Notes: generated from the sequence alone by a model not told the origin. DNA of 64,000 nucleotides from an uncultured Spartobacteria bacterium (GCA_903901425.1 CAIURC010000186.1:1-64000); one strand, 5' to 3'. Numbered from the stretch's first letter, positions 1-9,113 are shown. Translations and numbers: made by a program.

Positions 1-97
1 GACGATTTACCACCCTCCGGGCTTCTGCGCCCCGCTTCCAAAAGGTCAATCTCCCTCTTGAAAACCCTTCCCGCTATCGACCGGTCCACCCGGTCAA

Positions 98-133
98 TTT
101 TAATTGTCGTCAGGAGTCAGTTTTAGTTGTCGT
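98..133. repeat. Short direct repeat at the edge of the truncated sulfatase
   Basis: Two 13-bp copies of TTTTA(A/G)TTGTCGT lie at 98-110 and 121-133 with one mismatch. The second copy runs into the point where sulfatase homology begins. Repeated boxes like these are common at the ends of transposons, where transposase binds, so this could be the edge of a mobile element lying to the left of the window. No transposase is visible, so the element is only a hypothesis. Bases 1-97 hold no gene that I can recognise. Confidence 0.4.
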
Positions 134-1458
134 TCTACAAACTGGGGCCGCAGGCTCTTTTTCCCTGGTTCAAGACACCGAATCTGGACCGTCTGGCTGC
201 GGAGGGGGCGCGGTTCCGGAATGTTTTTGCGACGACGTCGCTCTGTTCTCCGAGCCGGGCATCGCTTTTGAGCGGTGTCTATGCGCGCCGGCACAAGGTG
301 GTGAACAATTTCACCGAGCATCCGAGCACGATGCCTGGGTATCCCGGGGTTTTACGGGAAGCCGGCTACGAAACGGCGTACATTGGCAAGTGGCACATGG
401 GAGAGGACAACGATGCAAAGAGGCCCGGGTTTGATTTCTGGGTGAGTCATCGGGGGCAGGGGAATTATAACGACAACGAGTTCAATGTGGATGGGGAGCG
501 GAAAAAGATTCCGGGTTATTACACCCATGTGGTGACGGATCTGGCGGTGGATTGGATCCGGAGGAGGCACGAGAAGCCGTGGTTGATGGTTTTAGGTCAC
601 AAGGCGCCTCATGGCGGGCCGATTGTGCCGGAACCCCGCTATAAGCATGCTTTGGACGAGTTTGCGGTGAAGAAACCGGAGAACGCGGAAAACTACCGGG
701 TGTCGGACGGGAAACCTGGCTGGCTGGAGGAGAGTTTCCGGACATGGCACGGGGCGGGAGGGCCGTTGTATGGGCAGAAGGAGTATGGGAAGTTTGTGCG
801 CGCCTATCTGAGCACGGTGCTTTCGGTGGATGACAGTGTGGGCCGCCTGTACGGGGTGTTGAAGGAGCGGGGAGTTTTGGACAACACGGTGGTGGTTTTC
901 ACCAGTGACAACGGGTTTGTGCTGGGTGAGCACGGGCGCGTGGACAAGCGAACGGCCTACGAGGACAGCCTCCGGATTCCTCTGATTGTGCGGTATCCGC
1001 CCTTGGCGAAGCCTGGCGCACTGGTGGATCGGCTGGTTCTGACCCACGATCTGGCGCCGAGCCTTCTTGAAATCTGCGGTGCGAAGGCGCTGCCCGGGAT
1101 TACCGGGCTTTCCTGGAAGCCGCTTTTGGAAGGGCGGCCGGCGGATTGGAGGGACGCATTTCTCTATGAATACAACTATGAGCGAGAGTTTCCCTACACC
1201 CCCAACGTCCGGGCGATCCGGACGGAGGGCTGGAAATTCATCCGGTATCCGACGGGAAGCGGTGGGCCTGACCGGTACGGGTCGGAACTGTACGATCTCC
1301 AGAACGACCCGCTTGAGATGAAAAACTTGGCGGCAGAGCCGGCGCATCAGGTGCGGAGGAAAGATCTGGAGCGCCGACTTGCGGAACTTTCGGAGGCCGC
1401 CGGCCCGGACCATGTGCCGCTGGATGAGGGAATTTCAGACATTGCGCCGCGGTTTTGA
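127..1458 (+). CDS. Sulfatase (arylsulfatase family), N-terminally truncated, probably a pseudogene
   Basis: Type I sulfatases hydrolyse sulfate esters with a formylglycine made from Cys or Ser in a C-x-P-x-R motif. Here the motif is CSPSRA with the Cys at residue 40 (codon 244-246), preceded by KTPNLDRLAAEG and followed later by TSDNGFVLGEHG, all typical of the family. The C-terminal half looks intact (443 codons in all). What is missing is the first beta-strand with the paired Asp metal ligands that normally lies about 30-40 residues further upstream. The only start available is a TTG at 127, in a stretch with no good ribosome-binding site. Bases 1-126 do not encode the missing part in any frame that I could find. 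The upstream break coincides with short direct repeats. Without the Asp pair the enzyme should be inactive, so I read this as a 5'-truncated remnant whose reading frame is still open. Confidence 0.8.
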   Translation: MSFYKLGPQALFPWFKTPNLDRLAAEGARFRNVFATTSLCSPSRASLLSGVYARRHKVVNNFTEHPSTMPGYPGVLREAGYETAYIGKWHMGEDNDAKRPGFDFWVSHRGQGNYNDNEFNVDGERKKIPGYYTHVVTDLAVDWIRRRHEKPWLMVLGHKAPHGGPIVPEPRYKHALDEFAVKKPENAENYRVSDGKPGWLEESFRTWHGAGGPLYGQKEYGKFVRAYLSTVLSVDDSVGRLYGVLKERGVLDNTVVVFTSDNGFVLGEHGRVDKRTAYEDSLRIPLIVRYPPLAKPGALVDRLVLTHDLAPSLLEICGAKALPGITGLSWKPLLEGRPADWRDAFLYEYNYEREFPYTPNVRAIRTEGWKFIRYPTGSGGPDRYGSELYDLQNDPLEMKNLAAEPAHQVRRKDLERRLAELSEAAGPDHVPLDEGISDIAPRF

Positions 1459-1586
1459 GGTGTGGGATTGCGCGGTGGGCGCTCTTTGGGACGGCGAGTC
1501 CTGAGGGGGGCAGGGCGGAGGTGGTTGAGGGCGTTGCGGAAAAGCGGGTTGATTCGGTCCGTATTCTGGTGTAGTCTGTGGGTTCG

Positions 1587-2486
1587 ATGTCCGCTTCTCC
1601 CCAAAGCTGGATAGAAAAAACGGATGGCACTCACCTGCATCTGGTGGGCAATCTGACGATTGGTCGGTCCGGTTCAAATACGGTGGTGCTTTGTTCGCCG
1701 GCAGTTTCGCGCAAACACGCCACGATCCATGCGCAGGATTCTGGGGAATTCTGGTTGATCGACCTCGGCAGCGCCAACGGGACGTTTTTGAACAATCGGC
1801 GAGTTTTCCAGCCTGTGGGTTTGCAGGATGGCGATGCCATTGAGATTGCGGATGAGAAGATGGTGTTCCGGACCCGCGAAGAGGCGAGGAATTCGAAGGG
1901 AAACTCGCCGACGGTGCGGTTGCACAATTTCCGAAGCGAGACCTGCTGGTTGTTGGTGGCGGATGTGGTGGGGTTCACACGGCTGAGCCAGCAGTTGAAT
2001 CCCGAGGACTTGGCGTTGTCCGTTGGGTCTTGGCTGAAGGAGTCTCGGGAGATTGTGGAGCGCCATGGAGGAGTGGTGAACAAGTACCTGGGCGACGGGT
2101 ATCTCGCGTTCTGGCGCGGGGGGGAGGGGATGATGCGGCGGGTGCTTGCTGCCATGGAAGACACGGTGGCGTTGCGTGGGGCCGGCGGGTTGCCGTTCCG
2201 GACTGTGCTGCACGTGGGGCCGGTTCTTTTTGGCGGGGGCGGAGGGATGGCGGAGGAAAGTCTTTCCGGGCCGGATGTGAACTTTGCGTTCCGCTTGGAG
2301 AAACTGGCCGGGAAGCTGAAGCACGAGATGTTGCTGAGTGAAAGTGCGTATCTGGAGTTCAAGGACGTAGCGGTGTGTCAGCCGTTGCCGCAGAAGTATG
2401 CGGTGCACGGGTTTGAAGGGGAACACGCGTTGTTTTTGTTTGGGGGCATGATTCAGCCTCGGATTGCCGGGACGGAGGCGGCGTAG
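1587..2486 (+). CDS. FHA domain plus class III adenylate/guanylate cyclase domain protein
   Basis: This is a two-domain signalling protein of 299 residues with no membrane segment. Residues about 5-95 form an FHA phosphothreonine-binding domain, with the family signatures IGRSGSN, SRKHA and GSANGTF. Residues about 115-290 form a class III nucleotidyl cyclase domain. It contains VADVVGFTRLS, with the first metal-binding Asp, then YLGDGYLAF with the second Asp, and GPDVNFAFRLEKLA, which keeps the Asn and Arg that stabilise the transition state. The domain therefore looks catalytically competent and would make cAMP or cGMP. The ATG at 1587 was chosen over an in-frame GTG three codons earlier. 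The gene stands alone, 128 bp after the sulfatase. Fusion of FHA to a cyclase domain is known in several bacterial phyla; the signal it senses cannot be told from sequence. Confidence 0.88.
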   Translation: MSASPQSWIEKTDGTHLHLVGNLTIGRSGSNTVVLCSPAVSRKHATIHAQDSGEFWLIDLGSANGTFLNNRRVFQPVGLQDGDAIEIADEKMVFRTREEARNSKGNSPTVRLHNFRSETCWLLVADVVGFTRLSQQLNPEDLALSVGSWLKESREIVERHGGVVNKYLGDGYLAFWRGGEGMMRRVLAAMEDTVALRGAGGLPFRTVLHVGPVLFGGGGGMAEESLSGPDVNFAFRLEKLAGKLKHEMLLSESAYLEFKDVAVCQPLPQKYAVHGFEGEHALFLFGGMIQPRIAGTEAA

Positions 2487-2610
2487 GCCGGAGTGTTTTG
2501 TTTATCAAGCTGTGGAGAGGGTTTGAATCGGACTGGTGGGGGGAATAATGGGAGTTGTGCTTTGCGCCGGGCCTAATTTTCGTTAGCGTCCGCGGGTTTT
2601 AAAGGAACAG

Positions 2611-5151
2611 GTGAAGCGATTCTTGAAGAGCCCGCAGATGCTTGAAGCCGCCCGGTGGTTGTTGCCCGGGATGGTTTGTGGGGGGATTTTGGCCGGAGGA
2701 TGCACCCGTTCGGCGTACCGGCGCCAGGCGGACCGGGAGGTGGCTTCGGCAATTGCCGGGAAGGAGGAGCAGTTGGGGATCGTTTCGCAGCGGACCGGGG
2801 TGAGTCCCGGGCCGGAATCGCGATTTTTTGATCCGTCAGACCCGGATTATCCCGCGATGCCGGAGGACGATCCGGTGTCGCACCAGCAGATGGCGAAGGC
2901 GAAAGTGGGTTTTTGGAACAAACCGGCCGGGAGTGGAGCGAAGGAGAGTTCGGTTTGGAGGAGTGTGTTGAAGAAAGGGGGGGAGGGGGAGTTGGTGTTG
3001 GACCTGCCCGGGGCTGTGCGCGTGGGGATTCTGAATTCGCGGGAGTTCCAGAATGAGCGCGAGGATTTGTATTTGTCGGCATTGGACGTGACGTTTGAGC
3101 GGTTCCAGTTTTCGCCGCAGCTGGCGTTGCGGAACCAGACGCAGTTCAGCGTGGACGGCAAGCTCAGGCGGGGGAGCCCTGCGGCTGGGGGGCAGGAGGT
3201 GCAGCGGCTGGGGGTGCTGACCGACGGGAGTGTTCGCTGGATGACGGCCACTGGGGGCGAGCTTCTGGCCGGGTTTGCGAATTCGCTGGTCTGGGATTTT
3301 CGCGGGGATGCGGCGACCCAGGTGAGCGGGAGTTTGTTGAATTTCAGCGTGGTCCAGCCGTTGTTGAGGCTTGGGGGGCGTGCGCGGACGCTGGAATCGC
3401 TGACGCAGTCCGAGCGGACGCTGCTGGCGAATGTGCGTCAGATGGAGCAGTACCAGCACGGGTTTTATGTGCGGCTGGCGGCGGGGCGTTCGAGTGGGGA
3501 GGGGCCCTCAAGGCGGGGGGCGGTGGGCGCCAGCGGCCTTGGGCTGATCGCGGGAACACCGGCAGGTCGGACAGGGGCGCCGAGGGCGGATGGATATCTG
3601 GGGTTGTTGGAGGACCAACAGCGGATCCGGAATCTGGAGGCGAACGTGGCGCGGTTGCGGGAGAGTTACGATCAGTTGGCGGCGGCATTTGACGCGGGTC
3701 GGATCAGCAGCCGGCTTCAGGTGGATCAGGCGCGTCAGGCGCTGTTCAACGGGCAGAGCACGTTGCTGTCGTCCCGTGCGGCGTACCAGTCGCGTCTGGA
3801 CTCGTACAAGATGGAGCTGGGTTTGCCGCCGAGTCTGGATGTGGCAGTGCGGGATTCGATCTTGGACCAGTGGATTCCCTCGGATCCTTCGTCGGCGGAG
3901 TTGGACCGGCGTCTGGAACTGGTGGAGGACGGTTTGCGGCGTCCGGACCAGTTTACAAAGAGGGAGCAGGTGGAGGCGGCTCTGGACCAGCTTCTGGCGC
4001 TGGAACAACCGTTCCGGGCTTTGTTGAGGGTGGCGGAGAAAGATTTGGAGGGGTTGAAACGGGGTTTGCCGGTGCGTGCAGCCCAGTTGCAGCGGCTGCG
4101 TCGGAGCGAGGTGGGGCGTGACATCAGTTTCGACATGCAGCGTCTGGACGAAAAGGCGCTGGTCAAGCGGGCGGAACAGTTGGAGGAAAGAATCAAGCGG
4201 CAGGCGGTCGAACTGGACCAGATGCTGGAGGGGTTCCGGAAATTCCGTGGGGAACTGGCCGGGCTGGAGGTGGAGCCTGGGCGCGCGCAGTTGAGCGAGA
4301 TGGCAACGGATTTTTCGGGGCTGCTGCTGGCGCTTTCGCTGGACCAGACAGCGACCCGGCTGGAGCGCGCGACGCTGGCACCGGTGGATTTGGGAGAGGA
4401 GCAGGCCCTTGAAATTGCGCGTGGCAACCGGCTGGACTGGATGAACGCCCGCGCGAATCTGGTGGATGCATGGCGGAAGATCGGGTTTGCGGCCAACCCG
4501 CTGATGAGTGGCCTGGATTTGACGCTGGACGGCAACATGGGGACGGTCCGGAACGGCGTGGCCAATCTCGATGCGCGCACGGGCCTGATGCGAGCCGGGC
4601 TCAGGTTTGACACCCCCCTAAACCGGTTGGCCGAGCGGAACGACTATCGGGAGGCGTTGCTGACCTACCAGAGGGCGCGCCGGGATTACCAACTGTTCGA
4701 GGACCGTGTCACCCAAAGCCTGCGGAACACGTTGCGGATCTTGAAGCTGAGCGAGCTCAACTTCGAACTGCGCCGTTCTGCGGTGCAGGTGGCGATTTCC
4801 CAGGTGGACTTGGCCCGTCTGCGTTTGGCGGAGCCGCCGCGGCCCGGGGTACAGGCGACCATCGGAGCAACCACGGCGCGCGACTTGGTGTCGGCATTGA
4901 ACGATCTGCTGGAGGCGCAGAATGATTTTCTGAGTCTTCAGGTGGGTTACACGGTACTTCGGCTGGTGCTCGACTTTGAGTTGGGCACCATGCAGCTCGA
5001 CCGGGAAGGACTTTGGCTCGATCCGGGCCCGATCTCTGCTGAGTTGTTGGCAAAACGGAGACCTGTCTGGCAGGAGGTTCCGGGCCGGAAAGAGCCTGGG
5101 ATGGAGGTTGCCAAGCGGGAAACCAAAGACAGGAAAGTAATCGAGCGATGA
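2611..5151 (+). CDS. TolC-family outer-membrane efflux lipoprotein with long coiled-coil insertion
   Basis: First gene of a three-gene efflux operon. TolC-family proteins form trimeric outer-membrane channels that dock onto HlyD/MacA adaptors. The N-terminus is basic and hydrophobic and ends in LAGGC, a plausible lipobox, so the protein is probably lipid-anchored. Family features are repeated Gln/Leu/Ala/Arg-rich helices, including the segment around residues 340-400 (VARLRESYDQLAAAFDAGRIS) and the C-terminal helices (VSALNDLLEAQNDFLSLQVGY). At 846 residues it is nearly twice the usual 420-500. The excess is mostly a charged, heptad-rich region at about residues 425-570. The start is a GTG preceded by AAAGGAAC. 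The stop overlaps the start of the next gene (ATGA at 5148-5151), which indicates translational coupling. Confidence 0.85.
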   Translation: MKRFLKSPQMLEAARWLLPGMVCGGILAGGCTRSAYRRQADREVASAIAGKEEQLGIVSQRTGVSPGPESRFFDPSDPDYPAMPEDDPVSHQQMAKAKVGFWNKPAGSGAKESSVWRSVLKKGGEGELVLDLPGAVRVGILNSREFQNEREDLYLSALDVTFERFQFSPQLALRNQTQFSVDGKLRRGSPAAGGQEVQRLGVLTDGSVRWMTATGGELLAGFANSLVWDFRGDAATQVSGSLLNFSVVQPLLRLGGRARTLESLTQSERTLLANVRQMEQYQHGFYVRLAAGRSSGEGPSRRGAVGASGLGLIAGTPAGRTGAPRADGYLGLLEDQQRIRNLEANVARLRESYDQLAAAFDAGRISSRLQVDQARQALFNGQSTLLSSRAAYQSRLDSYKMELGLPPSLDVAVRDSILDQWIPSDPSSAELDRRLELVEDGLRRPDQFTKREQVEAALDQLLALEQPFRALLRVAEKDLEGLKRGLPVRAAQLQRLRRSEVGRDISFDMQRLDEKALVKRAEQLEERIKRQAVELDQMLEGFRKFRGELAGLEVEPGRAQLSEMATDFSGLLLALSLDQTATRLERATLAPVDLGEEQALEIARGNRLDWMNARANLVDAWRKIGFAANPLMSGLDLTLDGNMGTVRNGVANLDARTGLMRAGLRFDTPLNRLAERNDYREALLTYQRARRDYQLFEDRVTQSLRNTLRILKLSELNFELRRSAVQVAISQVDLARLRLAEPPRPGVQATIGATTARDLVSALNDLLEAQNDFLSLQVGYTVLRLVLDFELGTMQLDREGLWLDPGPISAELLAKRRPVWQEVPGRKEPGMEVAKRETKDRKVIER

Positions 5152-6824
5152 GCGAAAACCAGAGCACAACGAGCCAGCCGCCAGAGGCTGGCGTGGGTGG
5201 GTCCGGCAAAGAAACCTTGCCTATGGGCGGTTGGCGCCAGCGCCGCCGCTGGGTCTGGCTGGGGGGCACCGCTCTCGCTGTGGTCCTCGGTTTTGTCTGG
5301 CTCCGCCCGAGCCCCAGTCGCGGAACGCGTCCGGCGAACGGCGGGAAGGGCGGGAAGGCCGCTGCATGGAACTCGGAGCCGGCGGGGCCGCTGCTCACAG
5401 AGGCGAAGGCGGGTGCGTTTGTTCAGGAGGTGGTGGAGCGCGGCGAGGTGGAAAGCTCCAGCAACGTGGAGATCCGCTGCGAGGTGCAGTCGCGGCAGGT
5501 GGCTGGAACACCGATCATCGAGATTGTGGCCGAGGGGAGCTATGTGAAGGAGGGGGATTTTCTGGTCAAGCTGGACGATGCCGGTCTGCAGGCGGAACTG
5601 GTCCAGCAGCAGATCACGGCAAATACCAGCCGGTCGATGGTGGTCGAGGCGCAGGCGGATTTCGATGCCGCCAAGCTGGCGTTGGACGAGTACGAGTCGG
5701 GCACCTTCCGGCAGGAGGAGGGGGCGATGGAGGGCGACCAGTTTGTGGCCCGGGAGAACCTGCGGCGCGCCGAAGAGTACCTGCGGTACAGCCAGAAACT
5801 CGCCCAACGGGGGTACGTGACCGAGGTGCAGTTGGAGGCGGACCGGTTTGCGGTGGAAAAGGCCAGGAAAGAGCTGGAGAGTTCGACCACCAAGCTGGAG
5901 GTACTCCGCCGGTTCACCAAGGTGAAAACCCTCAACCGCCTCAAGGCGGGACTCGAAACCGCCGAGGCCAAGCTCCGGGCCCGGAAGAACAGCTTTGCCT
6001 TGGACGAGGAACGGCTCAAGAACCTGGAAGACCAGCTTGCCAAATGTGTGATTCGGGCCCCCAGCTCGGGTCAGGTCGTCTACGCCAACCCGGCCACGGG
6101 GGATCCGGTGATTGCCGAGGGGAAAATGGTCCGGGAACGGCAGCTCATTATCCGGCTGCCGGATCCCAAACGGATGCAGGTCAATGCCCGGGTGAACGAG
6201 TCCCGGATCGACCGGGTGAAGGTGGGGATGCTGACCCGGGTCCGGTTGGATGCATTTCCGAGCATGGAACTCATGGGGCGCGTGCGCTCCGTCAGCGAGT
6301 ACCCTTTGCCCCAGGCGTCCGTCTACAGCCTGACCAAGGAGTACGGCGCTGAGGTGGACATTGAGGATCCCCCGGCGGGGGTCCGGACCGGGATGACAGC
6401 GCAGGTGTCCATCGAGGTGCAGCGTCGGGAGGAAGCGCTCCAGATCCCGATCCAGGCTGTGCTGGAGCGCGGGGACCGCTTTTTCTGCCTGATGCCTGTC
6501 AAAAACGGGTTGGTGCCGCGCGAAGTGGCGGTGGGGGCCTCCAACGACCAAAACGTGGTTGTGGAGGATGGCTTGGCTGCCGGGGACAAAGTGTTGCTGG
6601 CGCCCCAGAGTTACGAGGATCAGGTGCAATTGCCGGCTGCGCCGCCCAAGAAAAAGGTGACCAAGACTTCCAAGGAACCCCGGGAACCCTCGCAGGCGCC
6701 TGCCGGGCCGGCCAAACCCCGGGGCGTGTTGAGCCGGACCGAGGCCGGTGCCTCCAAGACGCGGGTGGCGGGGGTGCCCAAACCGGAGAAGCGGGCAGGT
6801 GCGCAGGCGGCCTCCCTGCCCTAG
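5148..6824 (+). CDS. HlyD/MacA-type periplasmic adaptor (membrane fusion) protein
   Basis: This adaptor links the inner-membrane MacB-type transporter to the TolC-like channel. One membrane helix lies near residues 30-48 (WVWLGGTALAVVLGFVWL). A biotinyl-lipoyl-like half follows (GSYVKEGDFLVKLDDAGLQAEL), then a long alpha-helical hairpin at about residues 150-300. The second lipoyl half has IRAPSSGQVVYANPATGD, and beta-barrel and membrane-proximal domains follow (MQVNARVNESRIDRVKVG; GMTAQVSIEV; IPIQAVLERGD). The last 60 residues are Pro/Ala/Lys-rich and look disordered, which is uncommon for the family. The gene overlaps its upstream neighbour by 4 bp and is followed after 3 bp by the transporter gene, so the three genes are almost certainly one transcript. 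The substrate is unknown; macrolides, peptides or lipopeptides are exported by relatives. Confidence 0.9.
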   Translation: MSENQSTTSQPPEAGVGGSGKETLPMGGWRQRRRWVWLGGTALAVVLGFVWLRPSPSRGTRPANGGKGGKAAAWNSEPAGPLLTEAKAGAFVQEVVERGEVESSSNVEIRCEVQSRQVAGTPIIEIVAEGSYVKEGDFLVKLDDAGLQAELVQQQITANTSRSMVVEAQADFDAAKLALDEYESGTFRQEEGAMEGDQFVARENLRRAEEYLRYSQKLAQRGYVTEVQLEADRFAVEKARKELESSTTKLEVLRRFTKVKTLNRLKAGLETAEAKLRARKNSFALDEERLKNLEDQLAKCVIRAPSSGQVVYANPATGDPVIAEGKMVRERQLIIRLPDPKRMQVNARVNESRIDRVKVGMLTRVRLDAFPSMELMGRVRSVSEYPLPQASVYSLTKEYGAEVDIEDPPAGVRTGMTAQVSIEVQRREEALQIPIQAVLERGDRFFCLMPVKNGLVPREVAVGASNDQNVVVEDGLAAGDKVLLAPQSYEDQVQLPAAPPKKKVTKTSKEPREPSQAPAGPAKPRGVLSRTEAGASKTRVAGVPKPEKRAGAQAASLP

Positions 6825-6827
6825 CGC

Positions 6828-8936
6828 ATGGCCACGGCGATCCGGTTGACGCAGGTCCGCAAGGATTACCGGCTTGCGGATGAGACCGTGCGGGTCCTCA
6901 AGGGGATCGACCTTGAGGTGCCGGAGGGGGATTACATCGCCATCATGGGGCCCTCCGGTTCGGGAAAAAGCACCCTGCTCAATCTGCTGGGCTGCCTCGA
7001 CCAGCCTACCGGAGGCGATTTTTTCCTTGGCTCCGACAACGTGGCTCACATGGACGATGAGCAACTGGCTGAGGTGCGTTCGAAAAGAATCGGGTTCGTG
7101 TTTCAGTCCTACAACCTGATCCCGCAGCTGACGGTTCTTGAAAACATCGAGGTGCCCCTCTCCTATCAGGGGCCGATTACGGCCGAGGGCGCTGCCCGGT
7201 GCCAGGACCTGGCGGAACTCGTGGGGCTGGGGCATCGGTTGACGCACCGGCCGCCGCAGTTGTCCGGTGGACAGCAGCAGCGGGCCGGGATTGCCCGGGG
7301 ACTGGCCAACCAGCCCCAGTATATCCTTGCCGACGAGCCCACGGGGAACCTGGACACGGCCACCACGGCGGAAATTCTGGCGCTGATGGCGCGGCTGAAC
7401 GAGGAGGGCAAGACGATTGTCCTCGTCACCCATGAGGAGGAGGTCGCTGCGCATGCCCGGCGCGTGGTCCGGCTCAGGGACGGGTTGATCCAGTCCGACC
7501 TGCGATTGCGGCCTCCCGCGGAAAAGCCGGTGAACCCGGTGCCGGTGGCGAGCCTCGCTCTGCCGGAGGGCGTTCCGGGTGCGGTTGGGGAGGAAGGTGC
7601 TGAGGCGGGGGGCGGCTGGCGCGGGGTTTGGGAATCGCTGTGGCGGCCGGCCCAGTTGGGAATCAAGAATCTGCAGCTGCATCCGCTGCGGTCGCTTTTG
7701 ACGATCCTGGGGATCTTCATCGGGGTGGCGAGCGTGATCTGGCTTCTGGCGGTGGGCGAGGGGATCAGCGCCAAGGCGCAGGAACAGATCGCGGAACTCG
7801 GGGCCAACAACATCATTCTGACCTCGACGTTGCCCCCGCCCAGCCAGGGAAAAGCCAAGACCAAGGCCTATGGCGTGACCCGGAACGATTACGAGACCCT
7901 CTCGGCCACCGTGCCCAGTATCAACACCGTGATTCCGGTGCGGGAACTCAGCCGGCGCCTGTTTTCCCAAGGCACCCGCCAGATGTACGGGCGTCTGATC
8001 GGATGCACTCCAGAGTATGTGGAGTTAAACCGGCTCGAGACAGCCCGGGGCAGGTTTCTGGCCGGCACGGATGTCCGGGAGGGAGCCAAAATCTGCGTCC
8101 TGGCGGAGGCGGTGGCCCTGGAGCTTTTCGGATACAACGACCCGATTGGGCGGGCCATTCACATCGGGGGAGATTTTTTCAACGTGGTCGGCGTCATGAA
8201 GGCCCGGGCCGCCATGGCGGAAATCCCCGGGGCGCGCGCCCGGCAGGAGTTTGACCGGGACGTGTATGTGCCGATCTCGACGATGTGGGCCCGGCTGCCG
8301 GATTCGTATGCGCACACCGAGAGCGGGGTGCCGATTGCGACGCAGGTGACATTGTCCCTGCGGGATGCGCGGGAGGTGATGGACACGGCGGAGGTGGTGC
8401 GCCAGACCCTCGCCCGGACCCATCAGCGCGAGGATTACGCGATCGCAGTACCGTTGGAGCTTCTCCAGCAGGCCCGGAACAGCCGGCTGATGTTCATCGC
8501 AATGATGGGGCTGGTGGCCGCCATTTCGCTGGTGGTCGGCGGGATTGGCATCATGAACATCATGCTGGCGACTGTCACCGAACGGACCCGGGAGATTGGG
8601 ATCCGGCGCGCTATCGGGGCGCGGAAGGCCGACATCACCCGGCAGTTTTTGGTGGAAACCGTGGTGCTTTCGGTCATCGGCGGGTTGACGGGGATTTTGG
8701 GTGGCCTCGCCTGTGCGCCGTTCTTCCGGTTGGCGATGTGGGGGGTGGAGAAGGCCTTGCCCACGGCTTTTTCCTCCCTGCCGGATGTGGTCCGGACGAT
8801 GGTGCCGGTGGTGGTTCCCTGGTCGATCCCGGTGGCATTTGGGATTTCGGTGGCGGTGGGTGTGTTGTTTGGGATTTATCCGGCCCGGCGGGCGGCTGAG
8901 ATGAACCCGATTGAGGCGCTCCGGCATGTCACCTGA
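6828..8936 (+). CDS. MacB-type ABC transporter, fused ATPase and permease
   Basis: A 702-residue ABC transporter of the MacB/mechanotransmission type. Residues 1-230 are the ATPase domain. It has Walker A GPSGSGKST near residue 42, the Q-loop in FVFQSYN, the signature LSGGQQQR, Walker B ILADEPTGNLD and the switch His in VLVTHEEE. A linker of about 60 residues follows, then the first membrane helix near residue 290 (SLLTILGIFIGVASVIWLLAV). A large periplasmic domain comes next, and then three C-terminal helices, the first in LMFIAMMGLVAAISLVVGGIGIM-like sequence, with the family motif TREIGIRRAIGA. Length and order match MacB. With the TolC-like and MacA-like partners immediately upstream it makes a complete tripartite pump. 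No regulator gene adjoins the operon. Confidence 0.92.
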   Translation: MATAIRLTQVRKDYRLADETVRVLKGIDLEVPEGDYIAIMGPSGSGKSTLLNLLGCLDQPTGGDFFLGSDNVAHMDDEQLAEVRSKRIGFVFQSYNLIPQLTVLENIEVPLSYQGPITAEGAARCQDLAELVGLGHRLTHRPPQLSGGQQQRAGIARGLANQPQYILADEPTGNLDTATTAEILALMARLNEEGKTIVLVTHEEEVAAHARRVVRLRDGLIQSDLRLRPPAEKPVNPVPVASLALPEGVPGAVGEEGAEAGGGWRGVWESLWRPAQLGIKNLQLHPLRSLLTILGIFIGVASVIWLLAVGEGISAKAQEQIAELGANNIILTSTLPPPSQGKAKTKAYGVTRNDYETLSATVPSINTVIPVRELSRRLFSQGTRQMYGRLIGCTPEYVELNRLETARGRFLAGTDVREGAKICVLAEAVALELFGYNDPIGRAIHIGGDFFNVVGVMKARAAMAEIPGARARQEFDRDVYVPISTMWARLPDSYAHTESGVPIATQVTLSLRDAREVMDTAEVVRQTLARTHQREDYAIAVPLELLQQARNSRLMFIAMMGLVAAISLVVGGIGIMNIMLATVTERTREIGIRRAIGARKADITRQFLVETVVLSVIGGLTGILGGLACAPFFRLAMWGVEKALPTAFSSLPDVVRTMVPVVVPWSIPVAFGISVAVGVLFGIYPARRAAEMNPIEALRHVT

Positions 8937-8982
8937 GCCGGCGCGAACCCGATTCAGAGGCGGAAAAAGGCGCAAATTTTTC

Positions 8983-9009
8983 TAAAGGCGGCGTGTAACC
9001 GACCGATCA
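8983..9009 (+). promoter_or_regulatory. Sigma-28 (FliA)-type promoter upstream of flagellin
   Basis: TAAA at 8983-8986 and ACCGATCA at 9002-9009 are separated by exactly 15 bases. The consensus flagellar sigma-28 promoter is TAAA-N15-GCCGATAA; the -35 matches fully and the -10 in six of eight bases. The site lies about 105 bases before the flagellin start, in the only sizeable gap of this region, exactly where class III flagellar promoters occur. Transcription would start near 9015-9020, giving a leader of roughly 95 nt. Confidence 0.75.
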
Positions 9010-9113
9010 GAGAGAAAGCGGGGCAAAAAAGCCCTGCACGGTGAGGCCAGGCACCGGACAAAAGCTGGCCCGTCTGCGGCACGGACGCCGTGATTCAAAT
9101 CAAGGAACCGATT

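Noticed and set aside
1549-1577. TTGATT-N17-TAGTCT before the FHA-cyclase gene as a promoter
   Set aside because: The -10 matches only three of six bases and would give a near-leaderless transcript; matches this weak occur by chance.
4947-7970. A 1007-codon open frame antisense to the efflux operon
   Set aside because: It has His/Arg/Pro/Gln-rich composition with no family motif and lies opposite three clear genes; long antisense frames are expected in GC-rich DNA with strong third-position bias.
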